The position numbers were made by a program, and so were the translations under genes. Below are positions 1 through 9,003 of a stretch of 64,000 bases of DNA, one piece after another. Within the stretch, counting starts at the first letter, position 1; each line of letters starts with the position of its first letter. A model generated the notes under the pieces. That model was given only the letters and a program-made list of their open reading frames with translations. It was not told the DNA's origin and made no database searches. Origin of the DNA: Propionicimonas sp. (GTDB lineage: Bacteria; Actinomycetota; Actinomycetes; Propionibacteriales; Propionibacteriaceae); the NCBI GenBank assembly GCA_013791955.1, contig VMSW01000005.1, forward strand, positions 186,001 through 250,000, given 5' to 3'.

Positions 1-220
1 GCGGATCGGTGGGAACTGGCGCCAGCGCGTGCTGATCGACTGCCTCAAGTTCGACCGCTGCGACGCGGCGCTTGGTCGGGCGCGAACTGGCAGCCAGCCC
101 GTCACCGAAGGACGAATCTTGCAGCCGAACCTGGCGGGTCACCCTGCGCACTGACCATAGGTAGGTGAGTAGCACCCCCAAGGCGAATGCGATGGCCACC
201 AGCCACCAGTTGGGGTTCAT
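1..220 (-). CDS. ArfC-like membrane protein, partial
   Basis: Start codon at 220; the gene runs off the left edge, so only about 73 residues are visible. They begin MNPNWWLVAIAFALG, a single N-terminal membrane helix with a WW pair, followed by an Arg-rich hydrophilic stretch. From memory this matches the start of M. tuberculosis ArfC (Rv0901), which also opens with HWWLAGLAFTLG. The start overlaps the arfB-like stop (ATGA). Rv0899-Rv0901 form the arf operon, linked in mycobacteria to growth and ammonia release at acid pH; a similar role here is inference. Gene order and N-terminal similarity together make the call fairly good despite truncation. Confidence 0.7.
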   Translation of the reverse strand, partial: MNPNWWLVAIAFALGVLLTYLWSVRRVTRQVRLQDSSFGDGLAASSRPTKRRVAAVELEAVDQHALAPVPTDP

Positions 221-369
221 CGGGTGGGCTCCGCGTCGGCTGGCTTGAACCTGGCCCGGGCTTGTTCGGCATTGCGGGCGGGCACCACGGCTCGGGCGGT
301 CAACCAGGTGAGAAGCGAAGCCAGGCCGAACACCACCAGGTACACACCGAAATCGATCAGGAAGTTCAT
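217..369 (-). CDS. ArfB-like 50-residue membrane protein
   Basis: Small ORF of 50 residues, the same length I recall for M. tuberculosis ArfB (Rv0900). It has one N-terminal membrane helix (residues 3-23, FLIDFGVYLVVFGLASLLTW) and a charged C-terminal tail. Its start lies 10 bases after the arfA-like stop with an AGGGA ribosome-binding site, and its stop overlaps the arfC-like start as ATGA. Function in mycobacteria is as an accessory to the ArfA (OmpATb) channel; no catalytic residues are expected. The assignment rests on size, topology and position in a three-gene set rather than on strong sequence identity. Confidence 0.7.
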   Translation of the reverse strand: MNFLIDFGVYLVVFGLASLLTWLTARAVVPARNAEQARARFKPADAEPTR

Positions 370-379
370 CTTCGGTTCC

Positions 380-1069
380 CTACGGAATCAGGATTACAAC
401 GCGACGGTTGGCCGCTCGGCCCTTTGCGGTGGAGTTCTTGGCTATCGGATGATGATCGCCGAATCCCTTCACCGTCATCGGGTTCTTAACCCCGAGCGAA
501 CGCAACCGTTTGCGAACCGCTTGCGCGCGGTCCTTGGAGATCAGCTTGTTGGCTTTGGCCGACCCGCTGCGATCGGCGTAGCCGTTAATGAGTACCGGCA
601 CCTGCGGGCAGGCCCTCAGCATCGAGGCGGCGGCCCCAATGGCTATCTTGGCCTTCTTGGTGAGATTGCTCGCGCCATAGGAGAACCGAACTTGGCTCTT
701 TCCAGCCACCCTGGCAACGCGGCTCTCAATGGTGGTGCAGTCGGTATTTGGGTTGGGAGACGCCGGCGCCACTGAACTGGGGGTGGGTGTCGGAGTTTGG
801 GTCGGCGGTTGGGTTGGGATTGGGGAAGGAACCGGGGTCGGCAGTGCTGCGGCGCTCGTGGTGGCGGATGGGGGAAACATTGGGGCAGCAAACGAGCCAC
901 CGCCCACCAATGCCAAGCTGAGTGGGACGCCCAAGAACGCGCCCCACCACCAGCCGCCGGGGGGTCGAACATAGCGGCTGTATTCAGTGTGCCAGCGGAT
1001 CGAATCGCTACTGGCTGAACCAGAATCGGAGGCTGGTTGAGCCTCCGAATCGTCTTTTTGAGTGGCCAT
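380..1069 (-). CDS. ArfA/OmpATb-like OmpA-domain envelope protein lacking BON domain
   Basis: 229 residues when started at 1069, where AGGAGGA sits 5-6 bases upstream; an upstream start at 1159 has no such site. The order is: cytoplasmic tail of about 40 residues, one membrane helix (about 44-63, after WWW), a Pro/Thr-rich linker (about 70-108), then a C-terminal OmpA-like peptidoglycan-binding domain (about 110-229). Visible OmpA signatures are the NGYADRSGS segment, SKDRAQAV, GFGDHHPIAKNST and GRAANRRV. Mycobacterial OmpATb carries a BON domain between the helix and the OmpA domain; here the Pro/Thr linker occupies that place. It heads a three-gene operon with arfB- and arfC-like genes. It probably anchors a membrane complex to the wall; channel activity is uncertain without the BON domain. 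Confidence 0.75.
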   Translation of the reverse strand: MATQKDDSEAQPASDSGSASSDSIRWHTEYSRYVRPPGGWWWGAFLGVPLSLALVGGGSFAAPMFPPSATTSAAALPTPVPSPIPTQPPTQTPTPTPSSVAPASPNPNTDCTTIESRVARVAGKSQVRFSYGASNLTKKAKIAIGAAASMLRACPQVPVLINGYADRSGSAKANKLISKDRAQAVRKRLRSLGVKNPMTVKGFGDHHPIAKNSTAKGRAANRRVVILIP

Positions 1070-1219
1070 GTCTCCTCCTGGCTGCTGCCCGTTGAAGCAC
1101 TCTGGAGAACCATAGACCTCAGTGGCTTTTCCGCGCAGCGAGAACGATTGTTTTCCCAAGTGGTGGGCGTTTTTAGTAGAGTTTGGCTGACCTGAGGTGC
1201 CGCCCCAGACGGTCGCAGA

Positions 1220-2329
1220 TCATCCGATGCGACGCAGGCTCCAGTCGGCGAAGTCGAGCCCGACTCGGGTGGACTCCCGGCTCAGGCCTGGGCCAACCCC
1301 GAACCTGAACTGTCCATTCTGATAAGGGCTTTCGCTGTCCTTGGTTGGGTCGATCGACCACCAGGCTGCGTCCAGATCGTGGGTGAGGGTTGGTGCCACC
1401 ACGCAGGCCAGGGCTGCGGCCGCGCTCACCCCAAGCTCAGATTCCATCATCGAGCCGACCATCACGCCGACTTCAGCTTTGCGAGCCTCGCGGGCGATCG
1501 CCAGCCCGGCATGAAGACCGCCGCATTTGGCCAACTTGATGTTGATCTGGTCGGCGGCCTCGAGCTCGAGGGCTCGGTGCAGATCGTGGACGCTGAACAC
1601 CGATTCGTCCAGCATGATCGGCACGCTGAGTCGTCGGCGCAGTTCGGCGTGGCCGGGCAAGTCCCAGGCTGGCAGCGGCTGTTCGATGAACTCAAGCGCT
1701 ACCCCGCCTGCCAGCCAGGTCTCCACATTCGCCACCGTGGTGGGCACATCCCAGGCCTGATTGGCGTCCACCCGGATTCGGACCCCCTCGGGGGCATCGC
1801 GCTGGATTCGAATCACCCGTTGCACATCGGCGGGGTCGAGACCCACCTTGATTTTCGCGACACCGAAGCCGGTGGGCACCGTCTCGGCGGACGGGTTGTC
1901 GGTTTGGGCGGCAATGGTGACGTCGGTAGCCACCGTGGTGGTCAGACCGCCGATGCTCTCCGCCAATGGGACGCCGTCGCGCCGGGCCAACAGATCAAGC
2001 ACGGCCACCTCGCAGGCGGCCCGGGCGCCGGTGTTCGCCGCGACCGCCGCAGCCAGGAGCTGGTGCACTTCCGCAGCTGGCTGCGCGGCGAGATCGCGTC
2101 CGAGCAGGGCGTCGGCGAGCGGGCCCAAAACACAGGCCTCGATGCCGGCCAGGGACTCCCCGGTCACCCGCCAAATCTGGGGGGCCTCGCCGTAGCCGAC
2201 CACACCGTCGGCATCGGTGACCCGGACGGCAATGCTGAGTACCTGGGTTGTGCGCCGTAGCGCGGTCACGAATGGGGTGTGTAACTCGCGAATCAAGCGG
2301 GCGGTGGCTACTTCCACTAGGCGTGCCAT
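1220..2329 (-). CDS. Enolase-superfamily dipeptide epimerase (L-Ala-D/L-Glu type)
   Basis: 369 residues starting at 2329, preceded by CAGGAGTGG and overlapping the upstream hydrolase gene by 13 bases. All muconate-lactonizing-subgroup residues are visible: the KIK acid/base lysines (159 and 161), metal ligands D188 (RVDAN), E216 (FIEQP) and D241 (LDES), the opposite-face lysine 265 (INIKLAK), and a C-terminal HDLD motif (D318-x-D320), typical of Ala-Glu epimerases. These enzymes epimerise dipeptides such as L-Ala-D-Glu released from murein, making them digestible by ordinary peptidases. The location at the end of a peptide-importer operon fits murein-peptide salvage. Substrate could be another dipeptide, since specificity cannot be read by eye. 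Confidence 0.85.
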   Translation of the reverse strand: MARLVEVATARLIRELHTPFVTALRRTTQVLSIAVRVTDADGVVGYGEAPQIWRVTGESLAGIEACVLGPLADALLGRDLAAQPAAEVHQLLAAAVAANTGARAACEVAVLDLLARRDGVPLAESIGGLTTTVATDVTIAAQTDNPSAETVPTGFGVAKIKVGLDPADVQRVIRIQRDAPEGVRIRVDANQAWDVPTTVANVETWLAGGVALEFIEQPLPAWDLPGHAELRRRLSVPIMLDESVFSVHDLHRALELEAADQINIKLAKCGGLHAGLAIAREARKAEVGVMVGSMMESELGVSAAAALACVVAPTLTHDLDAAWWSIDPTKDSESPYQNGQFRFGVGPGLSRESTRVGLDFADWSLRRIG

Positions 2330-3156
2330 CGAGTCCACTCCTGATAGGTGATCGCACTCAACCGCCCCAGCAGCGCCAACACGGCATCGCCAGCCACCCC
2401 AGAGGTGGTGCAGACCGCGAGGACGTACGGCGGTGCCTTGGCCGGTCGCACCAGGGCCACGTCGTGGCGGACGCCGGGAACCCAGCCGCCCTTGCTGGCG
2501 CTCCACACCCGCGGCGGCAGGCCAGCGGGCAGCCCGTCCAGGTGAGTCTGGCGGGCCAGCATGCTCACCGCCACCTCAGAATCGTCCGCCGATAGCCAGG
2601 CGTCGTTCGCCAGCCCAGCGAACAGGGCCGCCAGCCCGGCCGCAGTGACTGTGTTGGTCAGCCCAGACGCCTCGGCGTCGGCGTCCCCGATCAGGCGTTC
2701 CATGCTGAGCTCAGTGGCCAAGTCGGCGCGAGTGAGGAAGTCGGCCACTGTCGCCAGTCCGATGCGTTCGGCAATCAGATCGGTAGCGATATTGCTCGAA
2801 ACCGTGATCATCGCCTCGGCCAGCTTCAGTAGCTCCACCCGCTCGCCCAGCCGGGCCCAGGTGGCGTCATCCTGATCGTCGCCCTGGCTCAACTCGAAGC
2901 GGCCACCGGTGCGGCTGGGGAAGCGCGCGTGTACCAGCGCGGCGCCAAGGGCCCCTCGTTCCCCGCGAGCGCGAGCGGCCAGCAGGGCGGCCAACACTGC
3001 CACCTTGATGGTGCTGGCCGCGTAGTGGCTGGCGTGTGCATCGCGGGCAACCAGCGGGCCATCCAGACCGCTCAGCACTGCCGAGAAGGTTCCAGGAAGC
3101 CTGGCCAGCTCTGCGTCCCAGCAGGGCCGGAGTGTGTCGGCGAGGGTGCCAGCCAC
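2317..3156 (-). CDS. Class A beta-lactamase-fold serine hydrolase, cytoplasmic
   Basis: 279 residues from a GTG at 3156, 18 bases after oppF. Motifs of the serine beta-lactamase/PBP superfamily are present: S48-T-I-K51 (SxxK), S120-S-N122 (SxN) and K222-G-G (in place of KTG). No signal peptide or lipobox is visible at the N-terminus, unlike secreted beta-lactamases, so the protein is predicted to be cytoplasmic. The Omega-loop region is short and the usual ExxLN is not clear, which argues against true beta-lactamase activity. Sitting between the peptide importer ATPase and the dipeptide epimerase, it may hydrolyse imported muropeptides; that substrate is inferred from context only. Confidence 0.7.
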   Translation of the reverse strand: MAGTLADTLRPCWDAELARLPGTFSAVLSGLDGPLVARDAHASHYAASTIKVAVLAALLAARARGERGALGAALVHARFPSRTGGRFELSQGDDQDDATWARLGERVELLKLAEAMITVSSNIATDLIAERIGLATVADFLTRADLATELSMERLIGDADAEASGLTNTVTAAGLAALFAGLANDAWLSADDSEVAVSMLARQTHLDGLPAGLPPRVWSASKGGWVPGVRHDVALVRPAKAPPYVLAVCTTSGVAGDAVLALLGRLSAITYQEWTRWHA

Positions 3157-3174
3157 CGCGGTCGGCTTCGGCTG

Positions 3175-4155
3175 CTAAAGGACGTTGCGGACGGCCGGGA
3201 AGTGGCAGGCCACCAGGTGCCCGGGCTCGATCTCGACCGGTAGCGGAATCTCGGCCGCGCACCGCTCGACGGCGATCGGGCAGCGAGTGCGAAACACGCA
3301 ACCCGAGGGCGGGTTTTGTGGGCTGGGCAGATCGCCAGTGAGCAGGATCCGCTCGCGGTTGCGGCGGGGTTCGGGCACCGGCACTGCCGACATCAACGCC
3401 TGGGTGTAGGGGTGCATCGGGCGCTCGTAGAGGCGGTCGCGATCAGCGAGTTCCATCATCTTGCCCAGGTACATCACCATCACCCGGTCGGAGATGTGCC
3501 GCACCACGGAAAGGTCGTGAGCGATGAACACATAGGCCAGGTTCTGCTCGGCCTGAATGTCCTCCAGCAGATTGATCACCTGGGCCTGAATGGAGACATC
3601 CAGGGCTGAGACCGGCTCATCGCAGACCACCAGTTTCGGCTTCAGAGCGATGGCGCGAGCCACGCCGATGCGCTGGCGCTGGCCGCCAGAAAACTCGTGC
3701 GGGTAGCGGTTGTAGTGCTCGGGGTTCAGCCCGACCCGCTCCATCAACTCCTGGACGGCCTTTTTCACCCCGCCCTCAGGAGTGATGCGCTGGATCTGGA
3801 AGGGCGCGGCGATGATGGCGCCCACCGGATGCCGCGGGTTCAAGGAGCCGTAGGGATCCTGGAAGACCATCTGCACCTCTCGGCGCAGCTTACGAAGATC
3901 CTCGCCACCGATCTTGGTGACGTCACGACCCTCGAACTCGATGGTGCCAGCGGTGGGCTCCAGCAGGCGAAGAATGGTGCGGCCAGCGGTCGACTTGCCG
4001 CAGCCCGATTCACCCACCAACCCCAGCGTTTCGCCGGGCTCAAGGGAGAAGCTGATCCCGTCCACAGCCTTGATCGGATCGCCTTCGTGGCGGATCAGCT
4101 TCTGGTTGTAGGTCGGGAAATGCTTCTTCAGGTCCGTGACTCTCAGCAGGCTCAT
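3175..4155 (-). CDS. oppF: Oligopeptide ABC transporter ATP-binding protein OppF-type
   Basis: 326 residues. ABC ATPase with Walker A GESGCGKST, Q-loop VFQDPYGSLNPR, signature SGGQRQR, Walker B LVVCDEP and the switch histidine in FIAHDLSV. The C-terminal oligopeptide/dipeptide extension carries a cluster CVFRTRCPIAVERCA typical of OppD/OppF Fe-S-like cysteine regions. It powers import of peptides together with OppD, OppB, OppC and OppA in the same operon. It starts 7 bases downstream of oppD, with the start ATG at 4155. Confidence 0.9.
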   Translation of the reverse strand: MSLLRVTDLKKHFPTYNQKLIRHEGDPIKAVDGISFSLEPGETLGLVGESGCGKSTAGRTILRLLEPTAGTIEFEGRDVTKIGGEDLRKLRREVQMVFQDPYGSLNPRHPVGAIIAAPFQIQRITPEGGVKKAVQELMERVGLNPEHYNRYPHEFSGGQRQRIGVARAIALKPKLVVCDEPVSALDVSIQAQVINLLEDIQAEQNLAYVFIAHDLSVVRHISDRVMVMYLGKMMELADRDRLYERPMHPYTQALMSAVPVPEPRRNRERILLTGDLPSPQNPPSGCVFRTRCPIAVERCAAEIPLPVEIEPGHLVACHFPAVRNVL

Positions 4156-4162
4156 GACTCTC

Positions 4163-5182
4163 CTACAGCCTCGGGGCGATCTGCTCGGCGAACAGTTCAG
4201 CGCGCTTGGCTGCCGGGATGTGGCAACGCGAGTCGTGCTTCGGATAGGACGGGGCCAGTTCGGGCACCACGGTGGTGCAGTCGGCGGCCGCGTAGTCGCA
4301 GAAGGTGCAGCGGGGGTGGAACGCGCAACCCGGCGGGACGTTGATCAGCGACGGCGGATTGCCAGCCACCGGCACCAGGCGCTCCGATTTCACCCGATCC
4401 AGCCGGGGCATCGAAGTGAGCAGGCCCCAGGTATAGGGGTGGTCTGGACGGTGGAAGGCGTCGTCTAGTTCGGCGTACTCAACGCACTTGCCGCCGTACA
4501 TCACCAGCACGTCGTCGGCGATCTCGGCGACTACGCCCAGGTCGTGGGTGATCATGATGATCGCCGAGCCAAACTCATCTTGGAGGCTGCGCATCAGGTC
4601 GAGAATCTGCGCCTGGACGGTGACGTCGAGGGCGGTGGTGGGCTCATCAGCGATCAGCAACTCGGGGTCGTTGATCAGGGCCATCGCGATCATCGCCCGC
4701 TGCCGCATGCCACCGGAGAACTCGTGCGGGTACTGATCCGCCCGGCGTTGCGGGTTGGGAATGCCGACTCGGCCGAGCATCTCGATCACCTTGGTGCGGG
4801 CGTTGGCTTTGGAGACCTTTTCGTGCACCATGATCGCTTCGGCCAGCTGCTTACCGATCGTGTAGTAGGGGTGCATGGCCGAGAGCGGATCCTGGAAGAT
4901 CATCGCCATCTTGCGGCCGCGCAAACCGCGGAGCTCCTCGTCGCTGACGTTGATCAGGTCTTGATCGTCGAGCCAAATCTCGCCGCTCACCTGAGCCCGA
5001 GTGCCGCGGTGTAGGCCCATGATGGCCAGCGAGGTCACCGATTTGCCGGAGCCTGATTCGCCCACGATGCCCAGCGTCTTGCCCTTTTCCAGGTCGAAGG
5101 TGAGCCCGTCCACGGCCTTCACCACACCGTCGTCGGTGGGGAAGTGCACTTTGAGGTCGTTGACCCGCAGGAACTTGTCCAT
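4163..5182 (-). CDS. oppD: Oligopeptide ABC transporter ATP-binding protein OppD-type
   Basis: 339 residues. Walker [10 protein letters not shown]-loop [11 protein letters not shown], signature [11 protein letters not shown], Walker [13 protein letters not shown] and switch ITHDLGV are all intact. The C-terminal cluster [17 protein letters not shown] matches the OppD-type peptide transporter extension. Its start overlaps the oppB stop by one base (TGATG), showing tight coupling. It forms the second half of the ATPase heterodimer with OppF. The specific peptide substrate cannot be read from the ATPase. Confidence 0.9.
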   Translation of the reverse strand: MDKFLRVNDLKVHFPTDDGVVKAVDGLTFDLEKGKTLGIVGESGSGKSVTSLAIMGLHRGTRAQVSGEIWLDDQDLINVSDEELRGLRGRKMAMIFQDPLSAMHPYYTIGKQLAEAIMVHEKVSKANARTKVIEMLGRVGIPNPQRRADQYPHEFSGGMRQRAMIAMALINDPELLIADEPTTALDVTVQAQILDLMRSLQDEFGSAIIMITHDLGVVAEIADDVLVMYGGKCVEYAELDDAFHRPDHPYTWGLLTSMPRLDRVKSERLVPVAGNPPSLINVPPGCAFHPRCTFCDYAAADCTTVVPELAPSYPKHDSRCHIPAAKRAELFAEQIAPRL

Positions 5183-6195
5183 CAGGCCACCTTCACTCTC
5201 GGGTCGATGAAGCCGTAGGTGATGTCAACCAGCATGTTGGCGATCACGATGAAGGACGAAACGATCATCACCATCGCCACGATGGTGGGCAGGTCCATGT
5301 AGGTGACTGAGTGCACCGCCAGAAAACCCAGACCGTGCATTCCGAAGACGCTTTCGGTGATGATCGCGCCGCCGAGCAGGCCACCGAGGTCAAGGCCGGC
5401 TGCAGTGACGATCGGCGTCATCGCCGCCCGCAGGCCGTGGCGGAAGATCACTGCCCCCGGCGCTAGCCCCTTGGCCTTGGCGGTACGAATGTAGTCCTCA
5501 CTCATGGTTTCGATCATGTAGGCCCGAGTGAGCCGGACGTAGCTGGCGGCGAAGAAGAGCGCAAGGGTGATCCACGGCAGGATCAGGTTCTGGGCCCAGC
5601 GCCATGGACTCTCCAGGAACGGCACGTAGCTGGGGATCGGTACCAAACCCCATTGGATTGAGACGAAGTAGAGCAGGGTGAGGCCGACGAAGAAGGTGGG
5701 TAGGGAGAAGCCGACCAGAGCGGCGCCGACGATGAGGCGGTCTTGCCATTTGCCCTTGTTGAGGGCGGCGATGATGCCCCCGCCCACGCCGACGATCATC
5801 CAGATGGTGAAGGCGCCGATGGCTATCGAAAGCGAAATCGGCCACGCCTCCGCGACCATCTCGTTGATCGTCCGATGCTGCGTGGTGGAGTAGCCAAGGC
5901 AGGGTGCCGGGCAGTGCACGATCTGCGCGGGGAAGTCTTTGCGGAGTTGCTCGTTATCGGGGTAGTCGCGGCCCACGAACAGCCCGGCCACGAACTTGCC
6001 GTACTGGACGTAGACGGGCTGGTCGAAGCCCAGGGCCTGGCGGTTGCCTTCGAGAATGCTCGTGGTGCAGTTCTTGCCGCAGGTGTAGCGCGCCGGATCG
6101 AGCGGCGAGGCGAAGAACAGTGCGAACGTGGTGGCAGTAATCAGAAAGAGCATCACCACGACCGCAGTCAGTCGCCTGAGGATGTAGTAGAACAC
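5182..6195 (-). CDS. oppB: Oligopeptide ABC transporter permease OppB-type
   Basis: 337 residues, six predicted membrane segments, beginning MFYYILRRLTAVVVML as is typical for OppB/DppB. The large extracytoplasmic loop after helix 1 (about residues 33-110) carries two Cys pairs (CGKNC and CPAPC). The cytoplasmic coupling loop has the EAA-like stretch around EDYIRTAKAKGL. It lies 56 bases after oppA and overlaps oppD. It pairs with the OppC-type permease, which in this operon is encoded first, before oppA, an unusual order. Confidence 0.9.
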   Translation of the reverse strand: MFYYILRRLTAVVVMLFLITATTFALFFASPLDPARYTCGKNCTTSILEGNRQALGFDQPVYVQYGKFVAGLFVGRDYPDNEQLRKDFPAQIVHCPAPCLGYSTTQHRTINEMVAEAWPISLSIAIGAFTIWMIVGVGGGIIAALNKGKWQDRLIVGAALVGFSLPTFFVGLTLLYFVSIQWGLVPIPSYVPFLESPWRWAQNLILPWITLALFFAASYVRLTRAYMIETMSEDYIRTAKAKGLAPGAVIFRHGLRAAMTPIVTAAGLDLGGLLGGAIITESVFGMHGLGFLAVHSVTYMDLPTIVAMVMIVSSFIVIANMLVDITYGFIDPRVKVA

Positions 6196-6251
6196 GAATC
6201 TCCTTGAGGGGAGCTGGGGGCAGGCCCGAGAGCCTGCCCCCAGCCCTTGGC

Positions 6252-7979
6252 TCAGTGCTTGACGCTGATGTTCGCCAGGTCGTAGTAGCCGGTGAACGTG
6301 GTGTTCACGATGGCTCCTTGCACGTTGCTGCCATGGGCAAACAGGAACTGATCATTGATCAGCGGGATGACGCCGAAGTACTTGGTGACCACCTCGGTGT
6401 CGAGGGTGCCCCACGCCTTCTCGCGTGCAGTGCCATCGGTGATGGCCATGGCCTTGTCAATCCCGGCGTTGAAGTCGGCATTGTCGAAGTAGCCATAGTC
6501 CTGACCGGGGCCACCGGAGCTGATCTGGCTGCGGGAATCCAGCAACTGCGGGATCACCGTGGAGGCCGACGGGTAGTCAGCACCCCAACCAGCCCAGTAG
6601 GCGTCGTACTTGGTCGCCGAGGCCGGAGCCTGCAGCGTGCTGTAGTACTGCTCGGCCGGAATAGCGGTCAACTGAGTGTCGAAGCCAGCCGCGTCCCAAC
6701 CCAGCTTCATGCCGGCGAATGCCTTGTCCATCATGGCGTTCTTGCGGTAGGTGACGTTGATCTTCACCGGAAGGGTCAGACCGGAAGCTTCCAGCAAAGC
6801 CTTGGCCTTGGCCGGGTCACCCTTGTCGCCAGCTAGCAGCGGGGTGTTCGGGAAGGCGGGCAGAGCCGGGTTGATCAGCGAGTTGGTTGCCTTCGCGACC
6901 TGATCGCCGCCAGCCGCGACAACGTAGGCATTGCGATCGGTGGCCAGGGCCAGAGCTTCGCGAGCCTTGTCATTGCTGAACACCTTGGACTTGAAGTTCG
7001 GCACTAGGTAACGGGTGTAGGGCGAAGCCACGATCGAGTTGCGGCCGGTGGCGGCGGCAACACTGGCTAGCGCGGTTGGCGGAGCCTGATCGAAGGTGAT
7101 CGCGTTCTGATCCTCACCCTGGTTGGCAATCAGCCGCTGGTAAAGGGTCTCCATGTTGCCGTTGAGCGACTCGTCCCAGACGATCTTGTCCGGGTAGGCC
7201 TTGCGAATGGTGTCGGTCTTGGCGTCCCACTGATCGTTGCGAACGAAAGTGGCTCCCTTGTTGACCGTCCAGGCGCCATCCATCTTGTAGGGGCCGTTGG
7301 AGAAGACTTCGAAGTTCGACTTGTCGCCGTTGTCCTTGTCAGCGCGGAAGGCGCCAAAGGCGGTCATGGTCGCGGCCATGTTGAAGTCGCCGGTGGGCTT
7401 GGCCATCTTGAAGGTGATGGTGTTGCCTTCACAGCTCACGGCCTTGTCGTACAGGTCCTGACCGGTCTTCTTGTACGGGCCGGCGTAGGCCGAGCCGCCC
7501 TTGGCGTCCTTCGGGATGTCGAGGAACTGGATGGCGTAGTTCGGGCCGCCGGTGATCACGTCGACCGCGAAGGTCCGCGAGATGCCGTAGGCAAAGTCGG
7601 CGCAGGTGACGGCCTTGCCGTCTTCCCACTTCACGCCGTCCTTGATGGTGAACTTCCATTCCTTGCCATCGGCGGAGACGGTGCCGGTGTCGGTGGCAGC
7701 GTCAGCCACCAACGTGGCCGCTTCGCCGTCCTTGGCCACGGGGCCAAAGGTGGTGAGGGTACGGGTGAAGAGGCGGTTGCCAGCCTCGATGTTCACGCCA
7801 ACGTAGACGCGCTGGGGATCCCAGTGTTCGGTGGCAGTGGCCGACAAAACGGTCAGGGTGCCGCCAGCAGTGCCGGCCACGGAGCCGCCGGACGGCGACG
7901 CGGTGCCGGCGCAGGCAGTGGCAACCAGTGCCAACGCCAACGTCGTCGCGACTCCCGCGACGATCTTGATTTGTTTCAT
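6252..7979 (-). CDS. oppA: Peptide-binding lipoprotein OppA-type (SBP_bac_5)
   Basis: 575 residues. The N-terminus is a lipoprotein signal with lipobox VATAC (Cys23), so the protein is anchored on the outer face of the membrane. The rest follows the SBP_bac_5 (OppA/DppA) family pattern, for example WEDGKAVTCADFAYG near residues 115-130 and the late QLLDSRSQ segment. It captures peptides for the OppBC permease. It lies between oppC and oppB in the operon. Strong expression is suggested by its central position and the 40-60 base gaps on either side, but no attenuator was identified. Confidence 0.9.
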   Translation of the reverse strand: MKQIKIVAGVATTLALALVATACAGTASPSGGSVAGTAGGTLTVLSATATEHWDPQRVYVGVNIEAGNRLFTRTLTTFGPVAKDGEAATLVADAATDTGTVSADGKEWKFTIKDGVKWEDGKAVTCADFAYGISRTFAVDVITGGPNYAIQFLDIPKDAKGGSAYAGPYKKTGQDLYDKAVSCEGNTITFKMAKPTGDFNMAATMTAFGAFRADKDNGDKSNFEVFSNGPYKMDGAWTVNKGATFVRNDQWDAKTDTIRKAYPDKIVWDESLNGNMETLYQRLIANQGEDQNAITFDQAPPTALASVAAATGRNSIVASPYTRYLVPNFKSKVFSNDKAREALALATDRNAYVVAAGGDQVAKATNSLINPALPAFPNTPLLAGDKGDPAKAKALLEASGLTLPVKINVTYRKNAMMDKAFAGMKLGWDAAGFDTQLTAIPAEQYYSTLQAPASATKYDAYWAGWGADYPSASTVIPQLLDSRSQISSGGPGQDYGYFDNADFNAGIDKAMAITDGTAREKAWGTLDTEVVTKYFGVIPLINDQFLFAHGSNVQGAIVNTTFTGYYDLANISVKH

Positions 7980-8025
7980 GCGCTCTCCTTGATAGTGGAT
8001 AGGTGCGGAGAATCTTGGGTACTGC

Positions 8026-9003
8026 TCACTGGCGGTCAGCCTTCGGGTCTAGGGCGTCCCGCAGGCCGTCACCGAGCAAATTGAAAGACAGAACCACCAA
8101 GAACAAGGTGGTTCCGGGGAAGAGGAAGTAGGCCGGATCGGCCAGGGCGTAGTTCACCGAGTCGTTCAGAATCGAGCCGAAGGACGGGGTTGGTGACTGG
8201 ATGCCGACGCCAAGGAAGCCCAGGGCCGCCTCGGTGGCGATGTTCTGCGGCATGATCAGCGTCGTGTAAACCAGGATCGGTGCCCACAGATGCGGCAGCA
8301 GCTCGGTGAAGTAGATCCGCCAGCGCTTAGCACCCAGAGATCGGGCGGCTTCGATGAACTCGCGTTCTTTTAGGCTGAGCACCTGACCGCGGATGATGCG
8401 CGCGAAGTAGGGCCAGCCGAAGAAGCCCATCACCAAGATCATGAACACCATCGACGGGATGGTGCGATCAGTGTTGAACGCGAGTTGCAGCACGTCGATG
8501 ACGATGGTGGACAGGGCGATCAGCATCAGGGTCTGTGGAAAGCTCAGCACGAAGTCAGTGATGCGCGAGAAGAACCAGTCGACCCGGCCGCCGGCGGTGC
8601 CGGAAATGATCCCGATGATGGTGCCGATGACCACCGAGAGCAACACGGCCAGCATGGCCACGGTGAGCGAGACGGTGAGACCGGAGACCACCCGGGAGAA
8701 GATGTCACGGCCGGTGCCCGGCTCGACGCCCATCCAGTGCTGAAGCGAAACCCCGCCGAAGGGGCCGATTGGCATTGAACCTAGCCCGCCGACGAGTTCG
8801 GTGTGGTTGTTCATCGGGTCGATGATTCCCAGGGCGGTGAGCGCGGGAGCCAGGACGGCGAGGGCAACGAAGAAGATGGCCGCACCCAGGGCAACCATGG
8901 TGATCTTGTCGCGTTGGATGCGGGCCTTGGTGATCTGCCAGGGCGTGCGCCCAGCGATCGGGACCGCTACGGCGCGGGCCTCGATAGCGATGGTGTCTGC
9001 CAT
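8026..9003 (-). CDS. oppC: Oligopeptide ABC transporter permease OppC-type
   Basis: 325 residues, first gene of the operon. It has a hydrophilic N-terminal tail of about 40 residues, then a membrane helix, a loop containing HWMGVEPGTGRDIFSRV typical of OppC/DppC (LGTDxxGRDxxSR), and five further helices. The coupling-loop EAA motif is visible in EREFIEAARSLGA. A GAGAGGAAG site precedes the ATG at 9003. The 282 bases up to the divergent phosphodiesterase gene must contain this operon's promoter; I do not see a convincing -35/-10 pair. Confidence 0.9.
   Translation of the reverse strand: MADTIAIEARAVAVPIAGRTPWQITKARIQRDKITMVALGAAIFFVALAVLAPALTALGIIDPMNNHTELVGGLGSMPIGPFGGVSLQHWMGVEPGTGRDIFSRVVSGLTVSLTVAMLAVLLSVVIGTIIGIISGTAGGRVDWFFSRITDFVLSFPQTLMLIALSTIVIDVLQLAFNTDRTIPSMVFMILVMGFFGWPYFARIIRGQVLSLKEREFIEAARSLGAKRWRIYFTELLPHLWAPILVYTTLIMPQNIATEAALGFLGVGIQSPTPSFGSILNDSVNYALADPAYFLFPGTTLFLVVLSFNLLGDGLRDALDPKADRQ

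Noticed and set aside
1379-2260. 293-codon plus-strand frame opposite the epimerase
   Set aside because: Epimerase active-site residues are all present on the other strand; this one is His/Gly-rich shadow.
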